From assembly GCA_964520975.1 (NCBI GenBank), contig CAZFPA010000041.1, positions 1 through 17,683 on the forward strand: 17,683 nt of DNA. The letters are read 5' to 3'. Of the stretch, positions 9,001-14,655 are shown piece after piece. How positions within the stretch are numbered: the first letter of the stretch is position 1; the number at the start of each line of letters is the position of its first letter. This stretch comes from CAZFPA01 sp964520975 (GTDB lineage: Bacteria; Bacillota; Negativicutes; Selenomonadales; Selenomonadaceae). The position numbers and the translations under genes are program-made. The notes beneath the pieces are model-generated. The model saw nothing but the letters and a program-made list of their open reading frames with translations, searched no databases and was not told the DNA's origin.

Positions 9001-10332
9001 ACTTCCCTGAGTGCGATGCGGGCTATCATTGAGCTCAGCAATGCGGGCTGTTCCATCAGCTATGGAACCATGTTCCAGTGCCGGACGCCGCAGGCGATTG
9101 CCGCATTATTGCAGGATGGGGAGGCAGAGAAGCAGGAAGAGGCGTATTTTAATCTGGCCGATTATGATTATACAGCGATTCAAAGGCTGCTGGACGAACC
9201 GGAGCCGGATCTCTGGAATGGTTTTGAGCTGCGTCCCTATGGGCGGATTTTGCTGACTGGTGCAACGGGCTATCTGGGAATCCACCTGCTGCATTATCTG
9301 CTGCTGCATACAGACAGTGAGATCTGCTGCCTGGTCCGGGAAAAGAAGGGGATAACCGCTGCCAGGCGTCTGTATGGACTGCTGGTCTATTATTTCGAGG
9401 ATCCGTGGGAACAGGCTTTTACGGAAAGAGTGAAGGTCATTTTAGGCGATATCACGGATGCGGATCTGTCAGAAAAGCTGCAGGGGGAACCCATTGATAC
9501 CGTATTCAATTGCGCGGCCATTGTGAAGCACTATGCGGCGAATGACACCATGGACCGGGTCAATGTGGATGGCGTGCGGCAGCTCATTGCGCTTTGCGAA
9601 AGGAAAAAGGCGCTGCTGGTGCAGACCTCGACCTACAGCATCGGCGGCAATGTGGAGGAAGGCATGGGGGATCTGCTGACAGAGAGGAATCTTTACATCG
9701 GGCAGCAGACCGACAACCGGTATATTCTCACGAAATTCCAGGCAGAACGTCTGGTGCTGCAGGCCGCAGCGGAGGGAAGAATCCAGGCCAAGGTCATGCG
9801 CATGGGCAATCTCATGGGGCGGGAAAGCGATGGTGAGTTCCAGGTCAATATGAACAGCAACGCCTTTGCGGCGCTTCTCAAGAGCTTTAAGGTCTTGGGC
9901 ATGATTCCGCTGGATCGGTTGAATACCCCCATTGAAATCTCGCCGATAGACCGCTCCGCTGAGGCTGTAGCGCTTTTAGCCCAGACACCGGGGGGGATGG
10001 TCGTGTTCCATACCTATAACAATTATCAGGTGAACCTGGCTGTGATTGTAAAGGCCTTCAATGATTATGGCTATCCTATTGAGGTGATTTCTCAGGAAAG
10101 ATTCGCGGCTAAAGTGTCTGAATTTATGCATGATCCTGCGAAGGCCATGTATATGCAGGGGCTTCTGCATAACGGAAAGGGCAGCAGCCGTCTGCTTCAT
10201 GTGAAGGCGGACAATGCCTATACGGCAAGGATACTTTATCGGTTAGGATTCTATTGGACGCCTGCCCATGGCAGCTATATGCATGATTTTATCGAGATGC
10301 TGGATGGACTGGGGTTCTTTGAAGAAAATTAA
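70..10332 (+). CDS. Three-module nonribosomal peptide synthetase with terminal thioester reductase (C-A-T-C-A-T-C-A-T-R)
   Basis: Multimodular cytosolic enzyme that activates and condenses three amino acids and releases the chain reductively. Residues are numbered from ATG 70. C1 (about 15-425) has HHIISDG at 138; A1 (about 445-930) has YTSGSTGRPKG at 594 and the NGK lysine at 916; T1 has its phosphopantetheine Ser at 969. C2 has HHIIYDG at 1143, A2 YTSGSTG at 1599, T2 Ser 1971. C3 has HHTIYDG at 2145, A3 YTSGSTG at 2602, T3 Ser 2979. The reductase (about 3055-3415) has the GATGYLG cofactor loop at 3064 and the Y-x3-K pair Y3218/K3222. There is no epimerisation or thioesterase domain, so an aldehyde or alcohol product is expected (inference). 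Start choice: the frame is open to the window edge, with GTG 22 and ATG 52 also possible. ATG 70 is preferred because GGGAAGGG lies 8 bases upstream and C1 begins 14 residues later. The side-chain specificities cannot be read with confidence. A1/A3 and T1-C2/T2-C3 are internal duplications. Confidence 0.95.
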   Translation: MGKDIYITEDTAGKYPLTQAQRGVYFEAVRHPERMNYNLALDMRFSRQVDTGKLQQAVQNIVDAFPVFRTRICEEHGEILQYSDSSLRIEVPVEQLSEEAVQARIEQFVRPFDLEKGPLVRFLLLETPQSLWLVQDIHHIISDGTTVTRINKMLDAAYRGEALPEEEVNLYAYAQREQAERQSARYEAAAAYYRERFAGAEASRLPEKLSSKEGNYRLLEFHLDRGPVQRFCEANHFSAIWLFMSAFELVVSRLNRADKVVYTSPYHGRLAADIKSTLGMFVQTIPLLTEIPAEDSVLDFIKGHKEPFFASVNHALYGFSDFSNEMDIKPELTFVYQGNAVTDEQSILGEKVYQNRLVMGKSCIGLETFVYALSDKYMLRIRFTDSQYSDAFVTSFAQAMLHCVENMMADPAAMLRDVSIISAAEEKKLLELGTGEELTYDRAATFVDLFQRQAQLRPQAIAVVDEMNSLTYGELDEKSDALAEELLQSGVQQDSFVAVMLPRRKEFLISTLAVFKAGGAYIPFDDEYPTERLQYMLEDSQARVLITTHSLFAKKSAEESFPVDKIVFLDDFDFSHRCAPVNKSELSALAYMIYTSGSTGRPKGVMVEHRGLQNFIAWLSKLEELRPGDHCAHQISFSFDASVHDLYPPLTAGAELHILSAELRKDMAGMYQYFCDHEIACMALPTQLGMEMLRQYDLPLRYLMLGGERLQPIPLGKVRVYNGYGPTEFTVTSSYHRVEVQDTDNIPIGCAVPNTVSAIVDRTGQLLPCGAAGELCLLGCQMARGYWNLPDKTAAVFVDAPFAPGERMYHTGDLVRWNEEGELEYIGRIDKQVKLRGFRIELGEIESAMNAFPGIEGAVAAVLELNGAQQLCAYYTAAYSIDEAKLQEQLSQSLTAYMVPNIYMRLDRLPLTPNGKVDRRALPVPELKAVEIIAPETEQEKQLFAIAAELLKTRDFGVTTNLLSMGLTSIGAIRLSQAVGQMMGLTLKTKDILQTPSIRQWADCLQSGQEKVRTYERQEVYPLTENQLGVYIDWEQHQDSLQYNVPTAWKFSGIDPERLRAALEKIFAAHPYLKVRFAVRDGQVMQCRSDEAAAEILLERLEREPEPAFFQSRVRPFDLLREKLYRMEIYAAPEHTYLFIDIHHIIYDGGSLGILQQALAAAYTGGALPAEAFSAYDYALFYQEWKESAGFAEAETYFDQLVEGAESVLYPVSQEHSGTAGGSERICLSMPGGAVQEFCRKQGVTANSFFIAMLTQVLHRITREEKLLITTISNGRAAAAMADTMGMFVQTLPVVSRAEKGQTSAGLAQSMHQQLLATIERDKYPFTQLVERHGIKPNILFAYQGGVHDALQLAGQNAAEIPLQLDTAKTPLMLQVQPAGDGYQLAFTYDSSRYAAKDIEALGKALACFVQAAAVNPQQESAALAMIDAAQKQSLLELGMGEPLAFDKSQTIVDLFAAQAKAHPDSVAVVYEERQYTYKEIDELSTRLAVYLQAQGVTRETVVGVMIDRSAWMVIYPLAVMKAGATYMPLDYSFPEDRLHYMLEDAGVSMILSEGDRVESALPGYGGRVIKTAEVLELPDTGSSLALHPAPEDRYVILYTSGSTGRPKGCMLEHHSLANFCHWYVHGFAMTAADRGLVYANFGFDAHMMDIYPTLSCGGTVYIIPTAMRLDLQRIHDYIEKNRITIAFFTTQIGVQLSTSFPNSSLRLMSVGGEKLLPLRKPAYRFFNGYGPTECTIFSTVYEMKADYDTERIGRPLANYQAYVMDSERQLLPRGMAGELYIAGAGVGRGYLNLPEMSADKFAAVQGQRMYRTGDLVRWAEDGNLQYLGRIDKQVKLRGFRIELGEIESVLARFPGIKSAAAAVQELGGVQQLCAYYTAEEAVDAEKLREYAAQFLTAYMVPTLYMQLEKLPLTSNGKVDRRALPVPELKAADIVPPETEPEKKLFRIVAGQLKTEAFGVTTNLISMGLTSIGAIRLSLVIDKELGLTLQTKDILQTPSIRQWTGLLQSGQEEVRTYERQEFYPLTENQLGVYIDWEQHRDSLQYNVPAAWKLSGIDPEQLKAALEKILAAHPYLKVRFAVRDGQIMQCRSDEAAAEILLERLDGEPEPAFFQSRVRPFDLLREKLYRMEIYAAPEHTYLFIDIHHTIYDGGSMGILQRDLAVACGGVEPAPEVFSAYDYALGYQEWKESAAYRDAEAYFNGLVKGAESLLYPVSSGADGCSGSKTVSAVLPKESIQRLCRDQGITVNSFFITALTQVLGRITREEKLLITTISNGRAAAKMADTMGMFVQTLPVVSRTEKGQTVAAALQTMHQQLLETIERDKYPFTQLVEHHGIQPNILFAYQGDVHENMRLGDGIAESLPLSLDTVKMPLAINVLPEGDDYRLLFEYDSSLYTDKDIEILAETVRYFAEEMSEAEPAGEIDRLSLLAESEQQRLLTLGTGEALSYDTSETFVDLFKKQAQLRPQATAVVDADSSLTYSALDMASDALAAELLAEGVEQDSFAAVMLPRCKEFLVSTIAVFKAGGAYIPFDDEYPLDRLQYMLEDSQARVLITTHSLWEKKNAEGNFPVENIIFLDDFDFAHRCEPVNKSKPSALAYMIYTSGSTGRPKGVMVEHRGLHNLIAWISRLEELHPGDHCAQQGSFSFDASVPDLYPPLTAGAEIHILSAELRKDMDGMYQYLCAHEIACMTLPTQLGMEMLRQYDLPLRYLMMGGERLQAVPLGKVRVYNGYGPTEFTVASSYHRVESQRDTDNIPIGRAVPNTISAIVDRAGHLLPRGAAGELCLLGCQMARGYWNLPDKTAAVFVDAPFAPGERMYHTGDLVRWNEEGELEYIGRIDKQVKLRGFRIELGEIESVLAGFPGIQDAVAAVQEINGVQQLCAYYTAVGSIDEAMLKGYLAQSLTEYMVPAIYMKLAVLPLTPNGKVDRRALPLPQLDSLFAYVAPSNEIEKKICTVYSKILHREQVGVLDDFFALGGTSLSAMRAIIELSNAGCSISYGTMFQCRTPQAIAALLQDGEAEKQEEAYFNLADYDYTAIQRLLDEPEPDLWNGFELRPYGRILLTGATGYLGIHLLHYLLLHTDSEICCLVREKKGITAARRLYGLLVYYFEDPWEQAFTERVKVILGDITDADLSEKLQGEPIDTVFNCAAIVKHYAANDTMDRVNVDGVRQLIALCERKKALLVQTSTYSIGGNVEEGMGDLLTERNLYIGQQTDNRYILTKFQAERLVLQAAAEGRIQAKVMRMGNLMGRESDGEFQVNMNSNAFAALLKSFKVLGMIPLDRLNTPIEISPIDRSAEAVALLAQTPGGMVVFHTYNNYQVNLAVIVKAFNDYGYPIEVISQERFAAKVSEFMHDPAKAMYMQGLLHNGKGSSRLLHVKADNAYTARILYRLGFYWTPAHGSYMHDFIEMLDGLGFFEEN
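2383..2585 (+). repeat. 203-bp perfect direct repeat, copy 1 (A1 domain, A6-A8 region)
   Basis: Identical base for base to 8410-8612 (offset 6027, in frame). It encodes the stretch from AGELCLLG through the A8 motif RGFR. Identity stops sharply on both sides: 2382 g versus 8409 a, and 2586 c versus 8613 t. Neighbouring A-domain sequence shows many substitutions. A recent gene conversion or recombination within the synthetase gene is the likely cause. Confidence 0.93.
2809..4113 (+). repeat. Duplicated T-C block, copy 1 (end of A1, T1, C2)
   Basis: Collinear, highly similar block to 5815-7116. It runs from the A10 NGKVDRRALP motif through the T1 domain and most of C2 to the AYQG motif. The offset is 3006 bases in the first part and 3003 later, so one codon-sized indel separates the copies. 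Runs of exact identity include the 35 bases encoding the region ITREEKLLITTI. The two copies define the module boundaries as duplicated units. Boundaries are set by eye. Confidence 0.85.
5815..7116 (+). repeat. Duplicated T-C block, copy 2 (end of A2, T2, C3)
   Basis: Partner of 2809-4113. The intervening A2 domain does not match A1 or A3 to the same degree. The T-C unit was therefore duplicated or homogenised independently of the A domain it follows. Confidence 0.85.
8410..8612 (+). repeat. 203-bp perfect direct repeat, copy 2 (A3 domain)
   Basis: Second copy of the block at 2383-2585. Directly after it, module 3 stops resembling module 1 and follows module 2 instead. The reading ELGEIESVLA is shared by A2 and A3, whereas A1 reads ELGEIESAMN. 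The A8 motif therefore looks like a recombination joint. Confidence 0.93.
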
Positions 10333-10348
10333 GAATGGTGGGCTATGA

Positions 10349-12115
10349 ATGGATATGGCGGGTTATCACAGAAAAAGTACGTTGATTGATACGAAATTCA
10401 CTGAATATTTATGGTCAATCATTTTTGCGGCTATGGCTATGTCGGCAAATGTCATCGTTGATGGCATCATCGTGGGAAATCTGCTGGGAGCTGATGCTCT
10501 GGCCGCGGTGAATATCGCAGGACCGGTACCGATGCTGGTGAGTGTCCTTTCCATTGTGATCGGCCTGGGCGGTGCTACCAGCATCGCTATACAGAAGGGA
10601 CGGCGCGAGCCGGCCTTGGCTAATCGGATTTATACGGTATGCCTCACGGTGGCCGCTTTTCTGATGGTGGCATTCTTTTTGGCCGGGCAGCTGTTTTTCA
10701 CGGATATCATGGGATTGTTTTCCTTGCAGAATGGGGAGCTGTACGCTGCGGTAGCCAGCTTTCTGCAGCCCATACTGCTGGGATTGCCATTGATGGTCAT
10801 CACTGCGGTCATGCAATTTTTAATCAGTGCGGATGGCTTTCCGCGGCTGGTCATGCGTGGCGCCATATTGAACAGTGCGACAAATCTGTGCATGGATGTT
10901 ATTTACATCAAGGTATTCGGCATGGGAATCGAGGGAGCGGCCTGGGCCACAGTCACCGGCTTTGTTGTAGGATTGGTCTTCCTGGCCTGGTTTTATTGGC
11001 GCAGAAATCCAAAATACAACCGTACGCTGGAACTGTGCCAGATATCGCTGCCGGATTTCAGCTGCCTGAGTACGGTATTTCGTTTAGGTATAATCACGGC
11101 TTTGATGCAGTTCTTCCTGTTTCTGCAGCAATTCTGCATGAACAACCTGGTGCTGCAGCAATTCGGTGCCATGGGCATGGTTGCTTTGGCTGTCTGCCTG
11201 AACTGCCGTATGCTGATTTTCATTGTCATCAATGGAGCCTCGAATTCAATGGGCCCGATTCTGGGGATGCTGCTGGGTGAACGTGACCGGCAGGGCGTCA
11301 GATTCCTTTTGCGGCAGACCTTCCGGTTCATCCTTGCAGCCGGTATAGGGATTTTTCTGCTGCTGGAATGTGCGCCGGAAATTATCTTGATGCTTTATGG
11401 AATAACCGATGTTCAGACGGCTGCCCTTGGCGTGCGGGCCCTGCGCATCTTTGTCCTGGCGATTCCCCTGATGGGAATCACGACTGTGATGACACAGTAT
11501 TATCAGATTATCAGGGAACTGCCGCTGGCCGTGGTGCTGGGCTGTACCGAGGGATTTTTAGGAGTTGTTCCGGTGGCGTATCTGCTTGCCAGTTCCTTTG
11601 GCCGGGATACCCTGTGGCTGAGCTTTTTTGTCGCTGAGGTCCTGGCTTTGCTGGTATTGTTTTTGGGCAGCAGGTACATTGCCCATCGCGCCCAGGGAAG
11701 GAAAAAGGGGATATTCCTGCTGCAGGAGACGGAGGCGGACCGGACTGTCTATGAGGCTACGGCAAGGAATGCTGTGCTGGATGCGGTGCAGGTTTCGCAG
11801 GCAATCATTGAAAGCATGCGGCAGAGTGGAATTGAGGAGAAGCAGTGCGGTATGATCGGTGTAGCCGTGGAAGAAATGCTCATGGAAATGAAGCTGCAGA
11901 ATGCCCGGAACTGCGATGTGGATCTCATCGTCCGTCAGTCGGGCGAGCATATTGTGCTGGCTTTCCGGGATAACGGGGCGGCGTGCAATTATCTTGAAGC
12001 CGGACAGGCTGAGGATAAAATGGCCGTATCCGGTATTGCCCTGCTGAAACGGATTGCGACAGAGGTCCGGTATGATTATGTGATGGGCTTCAACTGCATG
12101 CGTGTTGTGATTTAG
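10349..12115 (+). CDS. MATE-family efflux transporter with C-terminal GHKL (anti-sigma/SpoIIAB-like) ATPase domain
   Basis: 588 residues. About residues 15-440 form the polytopic MATE-type drug/sodium antiporter, with roughly twelve hydrophobic segments and the internal two-fold pattern of the family (for example VDGIIVGNLLGADALAAVNIAGP near residue 37). About 455-588 form a soluble cytosolic domain resembling HATPase_c_2: an N-box-like segment with E508/E509, a DNG motif at D541-G543 (FRDNG), and a closing V-S-G-I-A-L-L-K-R segment. The asparagine expected in the N box appears to be Glu (around E513), so ATP binding is uncertain. The gene starts 16 bases after the synthetase stop and is probably translationally coupled to it. 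By context it exports the peptide product or protects the cell from it (inference). A GGTGGG stretch precedes the start; ATG 10355 is a less likely alternative. Confidence 0.88.
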   Translation: MDMAGYHRKSTLIDTKFTEYLWSIIFAAMAMSANVIVDGIIVGNLLGADALAAVNIAGPVPMLVSVLSIVIGLGGATSIAIQKGRREPALANRIYTVCLTVAAFLMVAFFLAGQLFFTDIMGLFSLQNGELYAAVASFLQPILLGLPLMVITAVMQFLISADGFPRLVMRGAILNSATNLCMDVIYIKVFGMGIEGAAWATVTGFVVGLVFLAWFYWRRNPKYNRTLELCQISLPDFSCLSTVFRLGIITALMQFFLFLQQFCMNNLVLQQFGAMGMVALAVCLNCRMLIFIVINGASNSMGPILGMLLGERDRQGVRFLLRQTFRFILAAGIGIFLLLECAPEIILMLYGITDVQTAALGVRALRIFVLAIPLMGITTVMTQYYQIIRELPLAVVLGCTEGFLGVVPVAYLLASSFGRDTLWLSFFVAEVLALLVLFLGSRYIAHRAQGRKKGIFLLQETEADRTVYEATARNAVLDAVQVSQAIIESMRQSGIEEKQCGMIGVAVEEMLMEMKLQNARNCDVDLIVRQSGEHIVLAFRDNGAACNYLEAGQAEDKMAVSGIALLKRIATEVRYDYVMGFNCMRVVI

Positions 12116-12148
12116 TACTGCGGAAGCAGGTTTGAAAAGGTGGAAACT

Positions 12149-12793
12149 ATGCTTTTTTATTGCGATGATACAGCGGCCTTGCAGCAGGCACGGGCTGAGG
12201 AATGGCTGCCGCTGCTGCCGGACTGGCGCGGCAGGCAGGCCCTGGGTTACCGGAATATCCTGGATCAGAATCTCTGTGCTGCGGCGTACCTGCTGCTGCG
12301 TTATGCCTGTGCCCAAAATGGCTTCTATGAACTGCCGGGCTTTCAGTATGGGGAAAACGGTAAGCCCTTTTTCTCTCCTGAGGGGGAGCGGCTGCAATTC
12401 AATCTGAGCCATTGCTGTGAGGGTACAGCCTGCGGCATTGCCAAAACAGCCATCGGGGTGGATATGCAGGAGCTGGTCGATGATTATGAGGTACTTTGGG
12501 ACAGTGTCTGCAGTGCGGGTGAAAAGCGCTGGATTCGCTGCTCCGGTGAGCCGGTGCGGGCCTTTACAAAGCTATGGGCTATGAAGGAGGCCTACGTAAA
12601 ATGTCTGGGCAGCGGATTGGGGGATGCTTTGCCCCGGCTGGATTTTTCCGCGTTCCTGGAACAGCGGGGATCGTTTCATCAGTATTTTTTTTCTGTATGG
12701 GATATAGAAAAGGCCGTTCTTGTGCAGTGTACGAAGGAAATGGATGCCAGACTGGTGCGGGTTCCGTATGAACGGCTGCTTTTGCAGTCCTGA
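12149..12793 (+). CDS. Sfp-type 4'-phosphopantetheinyl transferase
   Basis: 214 residues, the usual Sfp-class length. The enzyme transfers phosphopantetheine from CoA to the carrier-domain serine, converting apo to holo. Visible motifs: GKPFF (about residues 70-74); FNLSHC at 84-89; the metal-binding I-G-V-D segment with D105; and the W-x2-K-E-A-x3-K signature with W143, K146, E147 and K151. The residue two after D105 is Gln107, where Sfp has a Glu metal ligand. The start is ATG 12149 because AAGGTGG ends 5 bases upstream; a GTG at 12140 in the same frame overlaps that site and is rejected. It lies 33 bases after the exporter gene, in the same direction, so it is most likely the dedicated activator of T1-T3 of the adjacent synthetase. 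Confidence 0.93.
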   Translation: MLFYCDDTAALQQARAEEWLPLLPDWRGRQALGYRNILDQNLCAAAYLLLRYACAQNGFYELPGFQYGENGKPFFSPEGERLQFNLSHCCEGTACGIAKTAIGVDMQELVDDYEVLWDSVCSAGEKRWIRCSGEPVRAFTKLWAMKEAYVKCLGSGLGDALPRLDFSAFLEQRGSFHQYFFSVWDIEKAVLVQCTKEMDARLVRVPYERLLLQS

Positions 12794-12877
12794 ATCTAAG
12801 ACGGCTTGCTGGGGGGAGGCTCTGTTTGTTCATTGAGAAATTTTGATTAAAAAATATCTTAGGGGGAGTTTTAGCTG

Positions 12878-13402
12878 ATGAATGAAGTTTTGCAGTCATT
12901 GAAAGAGCGGCGCAGTATCCGCAAGTATAAGGCAGATATGGTGCCAAGGGAACTTATTGCGCAAATCCTGGAGACGGGGCTTTATGCCGCAAATGGTATG
13001 GGGGAGCAGAAGCCCATCGTGCTTGCTGTTACGAACCGGGAATTGCGGGACAGATTATCGGATATGAACCGCCGGATTGGCGGCTGGAAGGATGGCTTTG
13101 ATCCCTTTTATGGTGCGCCGGTTGTACTTATTGTACTCGCACCAAAGGATTGGCCGCAGTGCCTTTACGATGGCAGCCTGATGATGGGGCAGCTCATGGC
13201 GGCCGCACATGCTGTCGGTGTTGGCAGCTGTTGGATTCATCGGGCAAAAGAAGAATTTGCAAGCGCTGAAGGGAAGAAAATACTGCAGGAGCTGGGTGTG
13301 CAGGGGGATTACGAAGGAATCGGCCACTGCGTCCTTGGCTATCCGGCAGAAATACCAAAGACGGCAACTAGAAAAAATGGACGAATCTTCTGGGCCGAAT
13401 AA
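12878..13402 (+). CDS. Nitroreductase-family FMN oxidoreductase
   Basis: 174 residues, short but complete for the family. The N-terminal RRSIRKYK segment (residues 11-18) is the FMN-phosphate-binding signature. A C-terminal GSCWIHRAKEEF segment matches the second flavin-binding region. It is predicted to be a cytosolic, homodimeric NAD(P)H-dependent flavoenzyme; the substrate cannot be told. An AGGGGGAG ribosome site lies 10 bases upstream of the ATG. It follows the transferase gene by 84 bases with no clear terminator between, so it could be read through from the peptide operon. A tailoring role on the peptide is possible but not shown; it could equally be a housekeeping gene. Confidence 0.88.
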   Translation: MNEVLQSLKERRSIRKYKADMVPRELIAQILETGLYAANGMGEQKPIVLAVTNRELRDRLSDMNRRIGGWKDGFDPFYGAPVVLIVLAPKDWPQCLYDGSLMMGQLMAAAHAVGVGSCWIHRAKEEFASAEGKKILQELGVQGDYEGIGHCVLGYPAEIPKTATRKNGRIFWAE

Positions 13403-13431
13403 ATTCCAATATAGAGTGTAGGATCATAAAA

Positions 13432-13471
13432 GAATCGCATTACCTACCTGACGGCAATGCGGTTTGATTTT
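13432..13471 (+). terminator. Probable intrinsic terminator after nitroreductase
   Basis: Arms CGCATTACC (13436-13444) and GGCAATGCG (13453-13461) pair with one mismatch around an 8-base loop. A/T pairs at the base can extend the stem. A T-rich run, GTTTGATTTTCTT, follows. It would end the peptide-operon/nitroreductase transcript just before the next promoter. The stem is modest, so strength is uncertain. Confidence 0.5.
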
Positions 13472-13503
13472 CTTGACATGGAGTGAACTCAAGGGCGTAT
13501 GAT
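13472..13503 (+). promoter_or_regulatory. Promoter with 19-bp spacer and MerR-type operator, upstream of the aldo/keto reductase gene
   Basis: A -35 TTGACA at 13473-13478 and a -10 TATGAT at 13498-13503 are separated by 19 bases. The arms CTTGA (13472) and TCAAG (13489) and an inner GAGT-GA-ACTC lie across the -35 and spacer. Over-long spacers with a dyad operator between the hexamers are the hallmark of MerR-family-activated promoters. 23 of 32 positions match the promoter at 15295-15326. Confidence 0.72.
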
Positions 13504-13527
13504 AGAAAAAACAGAGGAGGGAATACT

Positions 13528-14655
13528 ATGTCATATTTGGGAGAGAATATAAAAAAACTGGGTTTCGGGCTTATGCGACTGCCGAAAAACGGGGAGATCA
13601 TCGATGTAGAGCAGGTCAAGTCCATGGTGGATAAATTCCTGGCGGCTGGCTTTACCTATTTTGATACGGCCTGGGCCTATGCCGGGAGCGAGGATGCGAT
13701 CCGGCAGGCACTGGTGGAGCGGTATCCGCGGGAAAGCTTTCAGCTGGCTACCAAGAATGCGGCCTGGATCAACTGCAAGACCAGGGAAGAGGCCATTGCC
13801 CAGTTCGACACATCCCTGCGGCAGACAGGGGCGGGATATTTCGACTTTTACCTGCTGCACAATTTAGGGGAGAGCCGTACCAGATTCTTTGATGATTTTG
13901 ATATGTGGCGTTTTGTGCAGGAAAAGAAGCAGGAAGGGCTTATCCGGCATGTGGGATTTTCCTTCCATTCTACGCCGGAAGAGCTGGAGGATATCCTTAC
14001 GAAGCATCCAGAGATGGAATTCGTCCAGCTGCAGATCAACTATGCGGACTGGGAAAGTCCGGCCATTCAGTCGCGCGGCTGTTATGAGGTGGCCAGAAAG
14101 CATGGCAAGCCGGTCATCATTATGGAACCGGTGAAAGGCGGCATGCTGGCAACACCGCCGGAAAAGGTGGCAGCCATCCTGCGGCAGGCGGAACCGCAGT
14201 ACTCCATACCTTCCTGGGCCATTCGTTTTGCTGCCAGCCTGGAGGGGGTCATCACTGTGCTTTCCGGCATGAGCAGCCTGGAGCAGATGGAGGATAATCT
14301 CTCCTATATGAAGGATTTTACCAAACTGACGGAAGCTCAGCAGAAAACGCTTGAAGCGGCGCGGCAAGCATTGCAGAGGATTCCGCTCATTCCTTGCACG
14401 ACCTGTAACTATTGTGCGAAGGTCTGCCCTATGGAAATCGGTATATCCGGTTCCTTTACGGCGATGAATTCCTATACGCTGTATAAAAATAAGGCATCGG
14501 CTGTTTCACAGGAAAATTGGCTGGTGGGCGGTCATGGCAAAAAAAGTGCCGGCGACTGCATCAAATGCGGAAAATGCGAACAGGTATGCCCACAGCATAT
14601 TGCCATAAGGGATGAGCTGGTGCGGGTGGATCAGACGCTTGGGAAGCGAAGCTGA
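13528..14655 (+). CDS. Aldo/keto reductase with C-terminal two-[4Fe-4S] ferredoxin domain
   Basis: 375 residues. An N-terminal TIM-barrel aldo/keto reductase domain (about 8-285) has an intact tetrad: D46 and Y51 (FDTAWAYAG), K76 (ATKN) and H111 (YLLHN). The C-terminal ferredoxin-like domain carries C290, C293, C296, C300 (C-x2-C-x2-C-x3-C-P) and C344, C347, C350, C354. No signal peptide is seen, so it is cytosolic. It probably couples NAD(P)H or iron-sulfur electrons to carbonyl reduction; the physiological substrate is unknown. The start is firm: GAGGAGGG lies 6 bases upstream of ATG 13528, and the in-frame GTG 13483 falls inside the promoter. Its stop overlaps the next start by one base. 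Transcription is expected from the MerR-type promoter at 13472. Confidence 0.94.
   Translation: MSYLGENIKKLGFGLMRLPKNGEIIDVEQVKSMVDKFLAAGFTYFDTAWAYAGSEDAIRQALVERYPRESFQLATKNAAWINCKTREEAIAQFDTSLRQTGAGYFDFYLLHNLGESRTRFFDDFDMWRFVQEKKQEGLIRHVGFSFHSTPEELEDILTKHPEMEFVQLQINYADWESPAIQSRGCYEVARKHGKPVIIMEPVKGGMLATPPEKVAAILRQAEPQYSIPSWAIRFAASLEGVITVLSGMSSLEQMEDNLSYMKDFTKLTEAQQKTLEAARQALQRIPLIPCTTCNYCAKVCPMEIGISGSFTAMNSYTLYKNKASAVSQENWLVGGHGKKSAGDCIKCGKCEQVCPQHIAIRDELVRVDQTLGKRS

Noticed and set aside
12794..12877. Dedicated promoter before the nitroreductase gene
   Set aside because: The best hexamer pair (TTGAGA at 12833 and TATCTT at 12855) is weak and would place the transcript start inside the ribosome site.
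13483..13527. GTG 13483 as start of the cytosolic aldo/keto reductase
   Set aside because: It lies between the -35 and -10 of the promoter; ATG 13528 has a near-perfect ribosome binding site.
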